The notes: generated by a model from the letters alone, not told the origin. A stretch of 64,000 nt of DNA from an uncultured Bacteroidales bacterium (GCA_900321715.1 ONXC01000001.1:62001-126000), one strand, 5' to 3'; positions 1 to 9,320 are shown, counted from the stretch's first letter. Translations and numbers: made by a program.

Positions 1-822
1 CGCCGTCAGTTCAAGGACTGGGGCTTTGACGTAACACTCAACGGCGGTTACCTCCACAACGAGGTCCTGCGCCTTGACTCTCCCATCCTTGGCGGTCTGG
101 TGAACGACGGAGTGTACGTTACCCGCACGGAGGTTGGCCATCCTATCGGCTCCTTCTATATGTATGAGATGGAGGGAATCTTCCAGAACGACGTTGAGGT
201 GATGATGTCCCCCATCCAGGGAACAGGCATCAAGCCCGGCGACGTGAAGTACCGCAACATTGTTGAGGATTCCGTGATCGACGGCAAGGACAGAACCTTC
301 GTGGGAAGCGCCATCCCTACTTTCACCACCGGTATCAACCTTGGCCTCAACTACAAGGGCTGGGACTTCTCAATGTTCTTCCAGGGCGCTTTCGGCCAGA
401 AGGTGTACGTGCAGTTCTTCAACGACTCCGAAGGCTTCTACCGCGGTTTCCCTGCCACCAAGCGCTATTATGACGGACACTGGACAGGGGAGGGGAGCAC
501 CAACGAATTCCCCCGCGCCACCTGGGTGGGCACGAACAACCGCAAGGTTTCCACCCGCTTCCTCCACGACGGCAGTTATATGCGTCTGAAGAACGTCCAG
601 TTGGGCCACTCCTTCAAACTGCCGGAATCCTGGAACGTTGCTACCTGCAGGGTTTACCTTGCGGCGTCCAACCTCCTCACCTTCACTTCCTATCCGGGAC
701 TTGATCCTGAGATGACTGTGAACGCCAACTCCACCGGAGAAGGAGACCGTGCAAACGGTATCGACTGGGGTACATACCCGGTTGCAAAGAGTGTTACCCT
801 TGGCCTCAATTTAACCTTCTAG
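1..822 (+). CDS. SusC-family TonB-dependent outer-membrane transporter, C-terminal part (5' end outside window)
   Basis: The frame is open from base 1 and gives 273 residues of the C-terminal beta-barrel of a SusC/RagA transporter. It ends in the typical terminal strand LGLNLTF with a final aromatic residue for barrel assembly. Visible barrel features include the segment around RFLHDGSYMRLKNVQLG and the YPGLDPEMTVN region, both common in SusC C-termini. A susD gene starts 4 nt after the stop codon, so the two form the usual outer-membrane glycan import pair. The plug, TonB box and signal peptide lie upstream of the window. The family is certain; the glycan is not known. Confidence 0.95.
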   Translation, partial: RRQFKDWGFDVTLNGGYLHNEVLRLDSPILGGLVNDGVYVTRTEVGHPIGSFYMYEMEGIFQNDVEVMMSPIQGTGIKPGDVKYRNIVEDSVIDGKDRTFVGSAIPTFTTGINLGLNYKGWDFSMFFQGAFGQKVYVQFFNDSEGFYRGFPATKRYYDGHWTGEGSTNEFPRATWVGTNNRKVSTRFLHDGSYMRLKNVQLGHSFKLPESWNVATCRVYLAASNLLTFTSYPGLDPEMTVNANSTGEGDRANGIDWGTYPVAKSVTLGLNLTF

Positions 823-826
823 AGAT

Positions 827-2239
827 ATGAAAGCAAGAATCATCATAGCAATTGCCGCAGCAGCGGTCCTTTCCGCAACATCTTGCGAGAAATTCCTGGA
901 GGAAAACCTCAAGGGCGGCTACTCTGCAGAGAATTATTATACCACTCCCGGCAAGGCCGAAATGGCCGTGAATGCCGTCTACAACAGCCTCTACGGCAAT
1001 ATCCTGTGGATGTTTGGAGACGTAGCCTCCGACGACTCCGTAAAGGGAGGATCGGACGGTGACCAGCCCCAGATCAACGAGATTGATTCCTTCACCGCTA
1101 CGGCGGACCACGGCAACCTGGGCACATTCTGGCAGGATACCTACGAGACCATCACCCGCGCCAACAACGCCATAGACGCCATCTCGAAGATGGGCCTTGA
1201 GGACAAAGTGGCCGCTAATCTCATCGGCCAGGCAAAATTCCTCCGCGCATATTCCTACTTCAACCTTGTGAATATATTCGGAAGGGTGCCCCTGAAGACA
1301 AAGCCCCAGAACGAGTCTTCCGCAATCCACGTGGGTCTTTCCAGCATTGAGGACATCTACGCCCAGATTGATGCCGATCTTGCGGACGCAGCCGCAGGCG
1401 TTGGAGACCTCAAGGACGGTCACGTGAACCGCACCGCCGCCTATGCCCTCCTTGCAAAGAGCAAGGTTTTCCAGGGCAAATGGGCCGATGCCCTTGCCGC
1501 GATAACGGCCCTTGAAGGCCTGGGCGCAGGTTATGACCTGGATCCGGACTACGCCAGCCTCTTCGCCCCCGGCGGAGAAGACAGCGTGGAGAGCATCTTC
1601 GCAATCCGTTACGGCAACAACAAGACCGCATCCCTTGGCAACAACCTATGCGTGTGGTTCGCACCCTTCGAGGAAGGCGGTTACAACTTCAACGCTCCCA
1701 CGGAGTCCTATGTGGGCGTATTTGATGAACTCACCGTTGGCGGTGACACCGATCCCCGCCTTGACGCATCCATCGGCCGTGACGGGAAGCCCTGGTTCAA
1801 CGGTACCACCTTCAAGAAGGAATGGGGCGGAGCCACCGGCTACCTTGTGAAAAAGTACGACCAGGACGACGTTGAGGACCAGGCAAAGGCACAGAGCACC
1901 GTTCCCCAGCAGCGCATCCGCTACGCCGAAGTCCTTCTCTTGAAGGCCGAGGCTATGAACGAGAGCGGAACCGCCGGCGCGGCCGCCGTGCTTGATCAGG
2001 TCAGGGGCCGCGCAGGCCTTGCTCCCACCACCGCCACCACCCAGGCGGCCCTCAGGGACGCTATCCGCAAGGAGCGCCGCCGCGAACTTGGCTTCGAGTT
2101 CCACCGCTTCTTTGATGTGATGCGTTACGGAAAGGAGTACGCCGTGGCCGCCCTTGGCGCAGCCGCATGGCCGCAGGAACGCTACTATTTCCCCATCCCC
2201 CAGGGAGAGACCGATGCCAATTCCGCTTTGAAGAACTAA
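827..2239 (+). CDS. SusD/RagB-family nutrient-binding outer-membrane lipoprotein
   Basis: This 470-residue lipoprotein has a signal peptide and lipobox ending at Cys20 (LSATSC), followed by EKFLEE, as in many SusD proteins. The TPR-like helices of the family are seen in FLRAYSYFNLVNIFGRVPL and in the C-terminal RIRYAEVLLLKAEAMNESG and RKERRRELGFEFHRFFDVMRYG segments, which are hallmark SusD regions. It lies directly behind the SusC gene and caps that transporter at the cell surface to capture oligosaccharides. Length is normal. The specific glycan cannot be read from the sequence. Confidence 0.96.
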   Translation: MKARIIIAIAAAAVLSATSCEKFLEENLKGGYSAENYYTTPGKAEMAVNAVYNSLYGNILWMFGDVASDDSVKGGSDGDQPQINEIDSFTATADHGNLGTFWQDTYETITRANNAIDAISKMGLEDKVAANLIGQAKFLRAYSYFNLVNIFGRVPLKTKPQNESSAIHVGLSSIEDIYAQIDADLADAAAGVGDLKDGHVNRTAAYALLAKSKVFQGKWADALAAITALEGLGAGYDLDPDYASLFAPGGEDSVESIFAIRYGNNKTASLGNNLCVWFAPFEEGGYNFNAPTESYVGVFDELTVGGDTDPRLDASIGRDGKPWFNGTTFKKEWGGATGYLVKKYDQDDVEDQAKAQSTVPQQRIRYAEVLLLKAEAMNESGTAGAAAVLDQVRGRAGLAPTTATTQAALRDAIRKERRRELGFEFHRFFDVMRYGKEYAVAALGAAAWPQERYYFPIPQGETDANSALKN

Positions 2240-2282
2240 AATCAAACCATAAATATTAATCCATTAACCAAAACACAACAAA

Positions 2283-3284
2283 ATGAAAAAGATTTTCGCA
2301 TTTGTCGCAATCGCCATCAGCCTGGTGGCTGTGAGTTGCACCAAGCCCGCCGCCAATGGCGACCAGAAGGAAGAGGTTAAGGTTGACCTTACCGCTCTCA
2401 ACGCCCTCCTTTCCGAGTGCAAGACCATTGCTAACGCCGCTACCACCGACAGTTGGTCCCAGAAGGCCATTGATGACTTCAAGGCCGTTATCTCTACCGT
2501 AGAGAAGGCTATCCCCGCCGCTACTACCCAGACTGCAGTTGACAACCTTCTTGCACAGCTCAAGACCGCAAAGGAAACATTCCTTGCAGCAGAAATCGGC
2601 GCCATTCCCGCAGACGCCCTTGCCTGGGCCCTCTCTTTCGAGGAAGGCAGCGGCACTGAACTCAAGACCACCGGCAAGTATGAGTGGACTGTGAAACTCC
2701 TCCCCGGTGAGGAAGGCACTCCCAAGTTCGTGGACGGTCACAAGGCCGGCAGCAAGGGCCTCCAGTTCGGTTACGGCGCTTACGGCGAGTTCCAGGATGC
2801 AGTGGCCTCCGTTCTTGAGACTCCTACATTCTCAATCGCCTGCTGGGTGAACACCGCTATCTACGAGAACAACTACATCCTCTCCTGGAACAAGTGGGAC
2901 ACCTGGAAATTCCAGACCCAGAGCACCAACAAGGCTTTCCTCACCGTTCACTTCGGAGACGTATGGATCGACCACGACGGCAACACCGAGATTCCTGAGA
3001 ACGAGTGGCATCACGTTGTAGCCACCTGCGACCTCACCAACGGCGCTATGGAATTCTATCTTGACGGTGAACTCACTATGAGATGGGACAAGGAGAACGA
3101 AGGCAAACTTGACATCACCAACAAGACCTTTGCCCCTGCACCGGAAGGCACCAAACTCCTCCTTGGCCTCCAGGAGCCCGACTCCGAGACCGGCTACTAC
3201 ACCGGCAAACTGGACGACCTCGCTTTCTACACCGTTGCTCTTGACGGCGGCCAGGTAGCGAAACTGTTCAACGACCAGAAGTAA
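2283..3284 (+). CDS. FIVAR-like/LamG lipoprotein, probable surface glycan-binding protein
   Basis: A 333-residue lipoprotein (lipobox Cys19, AVSC) in the position where PULs usually encode SusE/SGBP proteins. Residues about 35-103 form an alpha-helical FIVAR-like segment (LNALLSECKTIANAA... TAVDNLLAQLKTAKETF). Residues about 110-330 form a LamG/concanavalin-like jelly roll, shown by FSIACWVNT, NEWHHVVATCD and MEFYLDGEL. It follows an A/C-rich leader without a Shine-Dalgarno sequence. I infer glycan binding rather than catalysis, since no catalytic motif was recognised. A strong terminator follows, so genes 1-3 form one transcription unit. Confidence 0.8.
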   Translation: MKKIFAFVAIAISLVAVSCTKPAANGDQKEEVKVDLTALNALLSECKTIANAATTDSWSQKAIDDFKAVISTVEKAIPAATTQTAVDNLLAQLKTAKETFLAAEIGAIPADALAWALSFEEGSGTELKTTGKYEWTVKLLPGEEGTPKFVDGHKAGSKGLQFGYGAYGEFQDAVASVLETPTFSIACWVNTAIYENNYILSWNKWDTWKFQTQSTNKAFLTVHFGDVWIDHDGNTEIPENEWHHVVATCDLTNGAMEFYLDGELTMRWDKENEGKLDITNKTFAPAPEGTKLLLGLQEPDSETGYYTGKLDDLAFYTVALDGGQVAKLFNDQK

Positions 3285-3294
3285 TTCTCACCTT

Positions 3295-3337
3295 AAACCG
3301 GCGGCGGCTGACCCTTCCGCCGGTTTCCAGATTTTTT
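3295..3337 (+). terminator. Rho-independent terminator after the LamG lipoprotein gene
   Basis: A perfect 10-bp stem (AAACCGGCGG at 3295-3304, CCGCCGGTTT at 3317-3326) is followed by CCAG and a run of six T. It closes the SusC-SusD-LamG unit; a new promoter for the next gene begins only a few bases downstream. Confidence 0.85.
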
Positions 3338-3340
3338 CGT

Positions 3341-3348
3341 TATATTTG
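3341..3348 (+). promoter_or_regulatory. -7 promoter box (TATATTTG) of the 609-aa lipoprotein gene
   Basis: TATATTTG fits the Bacteroidetes -7 consensus TAnnTTTG and ends only 8 nt before the ATG at 3357. Transcription would therefore start at or next to the start codon, giving a leaderless or nearly leaderless message. Confidence 0.6.
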
Positions 3349-3356
3349 TTCCTGTT

Positions 3357-5186
3357 ATGAAAAAGAATATCACTCTCATACTCAGTTTGTTCGCAGCGGT
3401 GGGTACGCTGATGGCCTGCGCACCCGCGCCTATTCAGGAACAGGACCAGGAGGAGGACCCTACGGAAAACCCCGGAGAGGACGACGACCCTGGCCAGAAA
3501 CCTGATGAGGAAGACCCCGACAAACCCTGGGAAATCCCCGGTGAGGAGACACTGTCGCCGTTTGTATCTCCCGGTCCCCGCGAGCAGGTGACCATCTCCC
3601 GCGTAGACCTTATGCCGGATATGCCTGCCACTTACAAGATGCTTGACTGGAGGCAGAAGGCCCTGGATTATGACGCATACGTCTTTGACTGGAACGCTAC
3701 CGGAGAATACCTTCCCCTTATCTGGCTGGACCAGACCGGAAAGAACTCCCCGTACGACGGATTCGGCCTTTACACCACCCTTGGAGACATCCGTCAGGGG
3801 CCCCAGAGCCCGGGCGGCCACGAGGCAATCAACACTATGGCGGCCGTTATGGGCGCTGGCCTTGTGGGCATAGACAAAACCTCCCAGGACGGCTACAACT
3901 ACCCCCAGATGCTCCAGAACTATTTCGCCGGCCGCAACGAGTGGAACATTATGGTCAACGGCACCTCCGGATTCGGTCAGGACTGGTGGTACAATATGCT
4001 GCCAAACCTCCTCTACTGGGGTGTCTGCGACATATTCCCCGGGGTTGAGGGCGCGGATCCTATCCTCCGTTCAATAGCAGACCAGTTTGCCAAGGCCGAT
4101 GAAGCGATGAACGGAGATTACGGCTACAGTTGGTTCAAGTACAGCACTATGGAGGGCAAGGTGAACAACATCCCGCGTCAGCAGGATGCGGCAGCCGGCC
4201 ACGCCTGGGTGCTCCTGAATGCCTACCGCAAGTTTGGGGACATCAACCACCTCCGCAGGGCCGTTAGCGCGATGACCGTGATAAACAACCTTCCGGAAAG
4301 CCGTTTCTATGAGATTGTGCTGCCGTTTGGTGCTTATGTGGGCGCAGCAATGAACGCTATGTACGGTACTTCATTCGAGGTTGGAAGGGTGCTTCGCTGG
4401 ACCTTCGAGGGCAACAAGAGCAGCGGCCGTGTGGGCTGGGCAGTTACGGTGGGCCAGTGGGGCCCCTACGACATTTCCGGCCTTCAGGGAAGCATCACCG
4501 ACGGCGGCGGTTACGCCTTCCAGATGAACTCCTATGAGATGGCCTGGCCGCTGGTTCCTATGGTTAAGTATGAGCCCAAGTTCGCAACTACAATCGGCAA
4601 ATGGATGCTCAACAATGCATCGGCCTCACGCCTTTTCTTCCCTATGGAGATTGCCGATGAATACCAGGCCTGCCCCGACCTCAAGAACGTTACCAATAAT
4701 ATCATCGGCTACGAAGGCCTTCGCAAGAGGGACCGTTATGGGAAGATATCGGCCCAGCCGGTGGCGGAAGGAGACGGCCCCAGTTGGCTTGCAGGTATGC
4801 CTGACTGCACTATGTTCAGCCTTTACAGCACTTCGCCAATCGGCATTTTCGGGTCCATCATCTCCACTACGGACGTTGAGGGCATCCTTTCCCTGGACTG
4901 CAACGTCACGGACTTTTATGCCGATCGTCCTTTCCCCTGCCATCTTATGTATAATCCTTATGCCGATGACAGGACCGTCACCTACAAGGCCTGCGGCAGC
5001 GCCGCCTATGACCTCTTTGATGCAGTTGCCCGTGACTATGCAGCAAAGAATGCAAGCGGAGACTGCTCCATTGTGATTCCTGCAAAGAAGGCGGTTCTGG
5101 TGTATGAGATTCCTGCAGGAACGGAACTTTACTCAACGCCTTCAGGCCACGTTTTCACCAAGGACAGAACCATCGTTGCCTGGTAA
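3357..5186 (+). CDS. Large PUL lipoprotein of unrecognised family, possible (alpha/alpha)-barrel carbohydrate-active enzyme
   Basis: This 609-residue lipoprotein has its lipobox at Cys21 (TLMAC). An acidic Asp/Glu/Pro linker (residues about 26-60) follows, of the kind that directs lipoproteins to the Bacteroidetes surface. The rest is rich in Trp, Tyr and Gly and contains conserved-looking acid clusters such as YLPLIWLDQTGKNSPYDGFG, GHEAINTMAAVMGAGLVGID and QQDAAAGHAWVLLNAYRKFGD. The helical repeat-like spacing is suggestive of an alpha-toroid, and the C-terminus of a small beta domain. I do not recognise the family. Its position between a SusCD set and a GH2 enzyme suggests a glycoside hydrolase or lyase; this is inference only. 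Confidence 0.6.
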   Translation: MKKNITLILSLFAAVGTLMACAPAPIQEQDQEEDPTENPGEDDDPGQKPDEEDPDKPWEIPGEETLSPFVSPGPREQVTISRVDLMPDMPATYKMLDWRQKALDYDAYVFDWNATGEYLPLIWLDQTGKNSPYDGFGLYTTLGDIRQGPQSPGGHEAINTMAAVMGAGLVGIDKTSQDGYNYPQMLQNYFAGRNEWNIMVNGTSGFGQDWWYNMLPNLLYWGVCDIFPGVEGADPILRSIADQFAKADEAMNGDYGYSWFKYSTMEGKVNNIPRQQDAAAGHAWVLLNAYRKFGDINHLRRAVSAMTVINNLPESRFYEIVLPFGAYVGAAMNAMYGTSFEVGRVLRWTFEGNKSSGRVGWAVTVGQWGPYDISGLQGSITDGGGYAFQMNSYEMAWPLVPMVKYEPKFATTIGKWMLNNASASRLFFPMEIADEYQACPDLKNVTNNIIGYEGLRKRDRYGKISAQPVAEGDGPSWLAGMPDCTMFSLYSTSPIGIFGSIISTTDVEGILSLDCNVTDFYADRPFPCHLMYNPYADDRTVTYKACGSAAYDLFDAVARDYAAKNASGDCSIVIPAKKAVLVYEIPAGTELYSTPSGHVFTKDRTIVAW

Positions 5187-5189
5187 ACC

Positions 5190-5221
5190 CTTGACTTTCA
5201 CAAATAAAAGCCGTACCTTTA
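5190..5221 (+). promoter_or_regulatory. Promoter of the GH2 gene (TTGAC, 19 nt, TACCTTTA)
   Basis: TTGAC at 5190-5194 and TACCTTTA at 5214-5221 resemble the -33/-7 pair with usual spacing. The -7 box ends 4 nt before the ATG at 5226, so the message may be leaderless. Confidence 0.45.
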
Positions 5222-5225
5222 CGCT

Positions 5226-7607
5226 ATGAGAAACGTAATTGTATCGGCTTTAATTTTTTTGCTGGCCTCATGCGCCGGCTCTGAGTGGACTTTAACCCAG
5301 GACAGCACCGGGAAATCCTATCCCGCCCAGGTGCCTTCAACGGTGGCGGCGGTGCTCCTTGAAAACGGCGTGGAACTCACTCCGGAGGCTCTGGAGGGAA
5401 GTTTTACCTATTCCACCGTATTCAAGGCTTATGACCCTTCGCTTCATTACACCCTCCGTTTTGACGGCCTGGGGTATTATGCCGATATCTTCTTCAACGG
5501 GAACAAGATTGCCTCAAAGGATACCACCTTCGGCATCTTTGCCGTGAGGGAGTTTGACGTAACCCGCCTGATGGGTAAGAAGAATCTCCTTGAGGTGCGG
5601 CTTGAAAGGGCAAAGGCAGGGGACCTTAACCATGGCTGGGTAGACTGGAGCCCCGCACCGGAAGATGAGAGTATGGGCCTTGTGAGGGGCGTTTCCCTAC
5701 GCTCCCACGGAGACGTTTCCATAAAGGACCTCTACGTCCATCCCATCCTGGATGATGATTTGGATGAGGCCGATATTGAAGTCCGCGCACTCCTTTGTAA
5801 CCATACATCAGAGCCCCGTAAGGTAGTTCTGAAGGGCGTTTTGGAAGGCCAGGAGTTCTCCCATTCCCTTGCCCTTGGGCCCGGGGAAACCCGTGAGGAG
5901 GTATTCGAGGCCCTTGAGATAGAGAATCCCCGCCTCTGGTGGACCCACGACTTAGGAACGCCGGAGCTTTACAATCTCAGGCTCTTTGCCCTCACCGGAA
6001 AGGCGGTATCGGACAAAGTCTCCCGCACATTCGGCATACGTAAGTTCACCTCCCGCCTCAACGCAGACGGTAACCGCCAATACACCCTCAACGGCCGTGA
6101 CATCCTTGTGGTGGGCGCCGGCTGGGCCGATGACCGTTATCTCCGGGACACCCATGAAAGCATCGCCCATCAGGTGAAACTTGTGAAGGACATGGGCCTT
6201 AACTGTATCCGCTTTGAGAATATCTGGGGCAAGGATTCCTATATCTATGACCTTTGCGACCAAGAGGGCCTCATGGCAATTACCGGCTGGAGCTGCCAGT
6301 GGGAATGGGAAGGCTACTGCGGCATCCCTCACAGCAATCTGTATGGCTGCATCAATGACCCTGAGCGCAATGCCCTGGCATACCGTTATTTCCGTGACCA
6401 GATGCGCTGGATACGCAATCACCCCTCAATTGCGGCCTTCCTTACCGGCAGTGACCGCATTGCAAATCCTCAGCTTGAACCTCTCTACATCAAGGAATTC
6501 AAGGCCCTGGGGCTGGAGTTCTCATATATCTGCAGCGCTGCCTCAAAGGTTTCTCTCGCAGGACCTTCCGGCAACAAGATGACGGGTCCCTATGAGTACT
6601 GCGGCCCTGAATACTGGGTAAGTCCACAGGCCGATGGCGGCGCGCTTGGATTCAACACGGAAACTGGTATCGGCCTTAATATGCCTCAGCTAGAATCCGT
6701 GAAAAGGATGATTGCACCGGAAGATCTCTGGCCCGTTGGAAAGGCATGGGACAGCCTCTGCACCGTGGCAGGAGAGGGTATGCACGATACCCATGTCATC
6801 CGTGAGGTGGTCTCAGGCCAGTACGGGGAGCCTTCTTCAGTAGAAGAATTCGTTGCCCGCGCCCAGGCTGCAGACTACACCGGTACCCGCGGTATGTACG
6901 AGGCCTTCCGTATCAATATAGGTAAGGCTACGGGCGTGGTGCAGTGGATGCTCAATTCTGCCGTCCCCATGCTCTACTGGCAGCTGTATGACTGGTACGG
7001 AATCCCTACGGCCGGTTATTACGGCACCAAGAAGGCCCTGGAGCCCGTCCAGCTGCTTCTGCAGTGGGAAGAGCGTAAGCTTTATGCCGTAAACGGCCTG
7101 GCTTCTGGAAAGGGAGTGGCAAAACTGGACTGCACCGTCCGTATCTTTGATGCCGCTTCCCGTGAAATCCAGTCAGTCCCCGTGAGCGTAAGCGTCCCTG
7201 AAGGCAAGTCCGTCCCCGTACTGGACCTTCCGGAAGGTGAGGACCTCTTTGTATTTGTGGAAGGCGGCGCAAATAACTTCTACGCCGTTCCGGCCCAGGG
7301 CAATGTCCACGACTTTGCGCATTCAGGGTGGTTCCAGACGCCTATCGGCACGTATGCAAATCTCTCTTACGTGACGGCGCTTCCCGCTCCGGATCTCAGT
7401 GTCAAGGAGGACGGTGCACACAATGTTACGGTTGTGAATAATTCAGATACCGTGGCCTTCCAGGTGGTCCTTAAACTCCTTGACGGAGATGGAGAGCTTG
7501 TTCCGGAGGCCTTCTGGTCAGACAACTTCTTCTCCCTGCCGCCTCACGGCAGCGTAACTGTTTCCCACGGCGGGAAGGGCAAGGTAGCCTGGACGGCAGG
7601 ACTGTAA
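5226..7607 (+). CDS. GH2 glycosidase of the exo-beta-D-glucosaminidase / endo-beta-mannosidase type
   Basis: This is a 793-residue lipoprotein (Cys16, LLASC) with the GH2 order: sugar-binding jelly roll (RFDGLGYYADIFFNG), immunoglobulin-like domain, TIM barrel from about residue 300, then C-terminal beta domains. The barrel matches the CsxA/EBM subgroup, not beta-galactosidase: NCIRFEN, MAITGWSCQWEWEG, acid/base in FLTGSD (D410) and nucleophile in FNTETG (E479). In CsxA-type enzymes an Asp in GSD replaces the usual GH2 Glu, as here. Substrate candidates are beta-linked glucosamine or beta-mannosides on N-glycan-like chains. It is convergent with cysE. Confidence 0.85.
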   Translation: MRNVIVSALIFLLASCAGSEWTLTQDSTGKSYPAQVPSTVAAVLLENGVELTPEALEGSFTYSTVFKAYDPSLHYTLRFDGLGYYADIFFNGNKIASKDTTFGIFAVREFDVTRLMGKKNLLEVRLERAKAGDLNHGWVDWSPAPEDESMGLVRGVSLRSHGDVSIKDLYVHPILDDDLDEADIEVRALLCNHTSEPRKVVLKGVLEGQEFSHSLALGPGETREEVFEALEIENPRLWWTHDLGTPELYNLRLFALTGKAVSDKVSRTFGIRKFTSRLNADGNRQYTLNGRDILVVGAGWADDRYLRDTHESIAHQVKLVKDMGLNCIRFENIWGKDSYIYDLCDQEGLMAITGWSCQWEWEGYCGIPHSNLYGCINDPERNALAYRYFRDQMRWIRNHPSIAAFLTGSDRIANPQLEPLYIKEFKALGLEFSYICSAASKVSLAGPSGNKMTGPYEYCGPEYWVSPQADGGALGFNTETGIGLNMPQLESVKRMIAPEDLWPVGKAWDSLCTVAGEGMHDTHVIREVVSGQYGEPSSVEEFVARAQAADYTGTRGMYEAFRINIGKATGVVQWMLNSAVPMLYWQLYDWYGIPTAGYYGTKKALEPVQLLLQWEERKLYAVNGLASGKGVAKLDCTVRIFDAASREIQSVPVSVSVPEGKSVPVLDLPEGEDLFVFVEGGANNFYAVPAQGNVHDFAHSGWFQTPIGTYANLSYVTALPAPDLSVKEDGAHNVTVVNNSDTVAFQVVLKLLDGDGELVPEAFWSDNFFSLPPHGSVTVSHGGKGKVAWTAGL

Positions 7608-7639
7608 TTATTGGACTGTTTTACGGATAGAACTTCCCG

Positions 7640-8344
7640 TCAGTCCTGCTGCCGTATTATCTTTGATCCAGGAGGTACGCTGTGGGTGAGCCAGACGTTA
7701 CCCCCAATGACGGAGCCTTTCCCAATTGTGATGCGGCCAAGGAGGGTGGCGTTACTGTAGATGGTAACGCCGTCTTCAATGATGGGGTGGCGGGGGATGT
7801 TGCAGGGGGTTCCTTCGGCATCCTTCCTGATGTTCTTTGCGCCAAGGGTGACTCCCTGATAAATGGTCACATAATTGCCGATAATTGCCGTCTGGCCTAT
7901 CACAACGCCCGTTCCATGGTCAATTGCAAAATGGTGGCCGATGGAAGCCTGAGGATGAATGTCTATTCCGGTATTGGCGTGGGCCCATTCCGTGAGCATA
8001 CGGGGGATGATGGGAATTCCCAGCGCGTCAAGCTCATGGGCCACCCTGTAGTGGATCATTGCAGTCACGGCGGGGTAGCAGTACACAATTTCCTGGAGAC
8101 TGTCCGTTGCGGGGTCATTGCTGGCAATGGCCTCAACGTCCTGTTTCAGGAGCCGGGCAATGTCCGGGACTCTCGCCCTGAACTTTTCCACGGCTTCCTG
8201 CGGGCACAGCTGCGCAAGGACGTCCATGGCATTCTGCAGGGATTCCTCATAGGGGATGTAGTTATACTCCGGGAACATGGCGTCACTGAGTGACTCCATA
8301 AGGGCTCTGAGATGCAGCCTTGTCTGTTTTATTGGTATGTTCAT
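7640..8344 (-). CDS. cysE: Serine O-acetyltransferase (CysE/EpsC type)
   Basis: This 234-residue protein makes O-acetylserine from serine and acetyl-CoA, the first step of cysteine synthesis. An N-terminal helical domain is followed from about residue 130 by left-handed beta-helix hexapeptide repeats: GIDIHPQASIGHHFAIDHGT contains the catalytic His region, then IGNYVTIYQGVTLGA and IGKGSVIGGNVWLTHSVPPGS. Length fits the EpsC type. Its start codon overlaps the cysK stop (ATGA), so the two are translationally coupled. Confidence 0.95.
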   Translation of the reverse strand: MNIPIKQTRLHLRALMESLSDAMFPEYNYIPYEESLQNAMDVLAQLCPQEAVEKFRARVPDIARLLKQDVEAIASNDPATDSLQEIVYCYPAVTAMIHYRVAHELDALGIPIIPRMLTEWAHANTGIDIHPQASIGHHFAIDHGTGVVIGQTAIIGNYVTIYQGVTLGAKNIRKDAEGTPCNIPRHPIIEDGVTIYSNATLLGRITIGKGSVIGGNVWLTHSVPPGSKIIRQQD

Positions 8345-9258
8345 GCGGTAAATACTCCTGTTGAAAGGTAACGTTCCCCGGTGTCCGGAAGAAGGGCTAC
8401 AATCATCTTGCCCTCGTTCTCCGGCAGCCGGGAGAGCTTCAGGGCAGCGCAGAAGGCGGCTCCAGAGGATATTCCCACAAGGAGACCTGTCTTTCCTGCA
8501 AGAAGGCGGGTGGCCTTCATAGCATCTTCACTGGTAATGGGCTGGACCTGGTCCACCACATCCGGATTATATGTGTCCGGGACAAAGCCCGCACCTATGC
8601 CCTGAATCTTGTGGACACCGCTCCTGCCCTCACTGAGGACGGGACTTTCCGCGGGCTCCACGGCTACTATCTTCACATCGGCCTTGTGCTTTTTGAGGGC
8701 CTTTCCGGTTCCGCTTACTGTGCCTCCGGTGCCCACTCCGGCCACAAAGATATCCACGGCGCCGTCAGTATCCTTCCATATTTCCTCTCCGGTTGTTTTC
8801 TCATGGGCAAGGGGGTTGGCGGGGTTCACAAACTGCCCCAGGATCACAGCGCCGGGGATGCTGTCACGGAGCTCCTCCGCCTTTGCAATTGCACCCTTCA
8901 TCCCTTGCGCTGCTGGGGTGAGTTCCAGGGTGGCTCCAAGTGCCTGCAGGAGCTGCCTTCTTTCCAGACTCATGGATTCCGGCATGGTTAGAATTACCTT
9001 ATATCCCTTTGCAGTACCCACCCAGGCAAGGCCCACGCCGGTGTTGCCGCTTGTGGGTTCTATGATGGTGGACCCTTCTTTCAGGATGCCATCGGCCTCT
9101 GCCTTTTCTATCATTTCCGCCGCAATGCGGTCCTTGACGGACCCGCCGGGATTGAACTTTTCAAGTTTCAGGACAATCCTTGCCCTCTGGCCCTCGAATC
9201 CCTTCACCTCCAGGAGGGGAGTGCGGCCTATAAGTTCTGTAAGTGACTTGTAAATCAT
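8341..9258 (-). CDS. cysK: Cysteine synthase A (O-acetylserine sulfhydrylase)
   Basis: This 305-residue PLP enzyme converts O-acetylserine and sulfide to cysteine. NPGGSVKDR carries the PLP-binding lysine, TSGNTGVGLAW binds the substrate carboxylate, and GTGGTVSGTG is the phosphate-binding loop. An in-frame ATG lies 15 codons upstream, but a -7 box (TAGATTTG) sits between the two starts and homologues begin at MIYKSLTELIGRTP, so 9258 is preferred. It is operonic with cysE, which follows with a 4-base overlap. Confidence 0.96.
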   Translation of the reverse strand: MIYKSLTELIGRTPLLEVKGFEGQRARIVLKLEKFNPGGSVKDRIAAEMIEKAEADGILKEGSTIIEPTSGNTGVGLAWVGTAKGYKVILTMPESMSLERRQLLQALGATLELTPAAQGMKGAIAKAEELRDSIPGAVILGQFVNPANPLAHEKTTGEEIWKDTDGAVDIFVAGVGTGGTVSGTGKALKKHKADVKIVAVEPAESPVLSEGRSGVHKIQGIGAGFVPDTYNPDVVDQVQPITSEDAMKATRLLAGKTGLLVGISSGAAFCAALKLSRLPENEGKMIVALLPDTGERYLSTGVFTA

Positions 9259-9278
9259 CTGTGATTCAAATTGTTTTA

Positions 9279-9286
9279 CAAATCTA
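9279..9286 (-). promoter_or_regulatory. -7 box (TAGATTTG) of cysK-cysE
   Basis: On the minus strand, TAGATTTG preceded by ATTTG matches TAnnTTTG and gives a leader of about 15-20 nt to the chosen cysK start. The same ATTTGTAGATTTG string occurs before the GH5 gene at 13,678. Confidence 0.6.
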
Positions 9287-9320
9287 CAAATAAATGTTGA
9301 CATTCCCTCTGCTGCTTCAT

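Noticed and set aside
9258..9303. Longer cysK start (MSTFICRF...)
   Set aside because: A -7 promoter box lies between this start and the conserved MIYKSLTELIG start.
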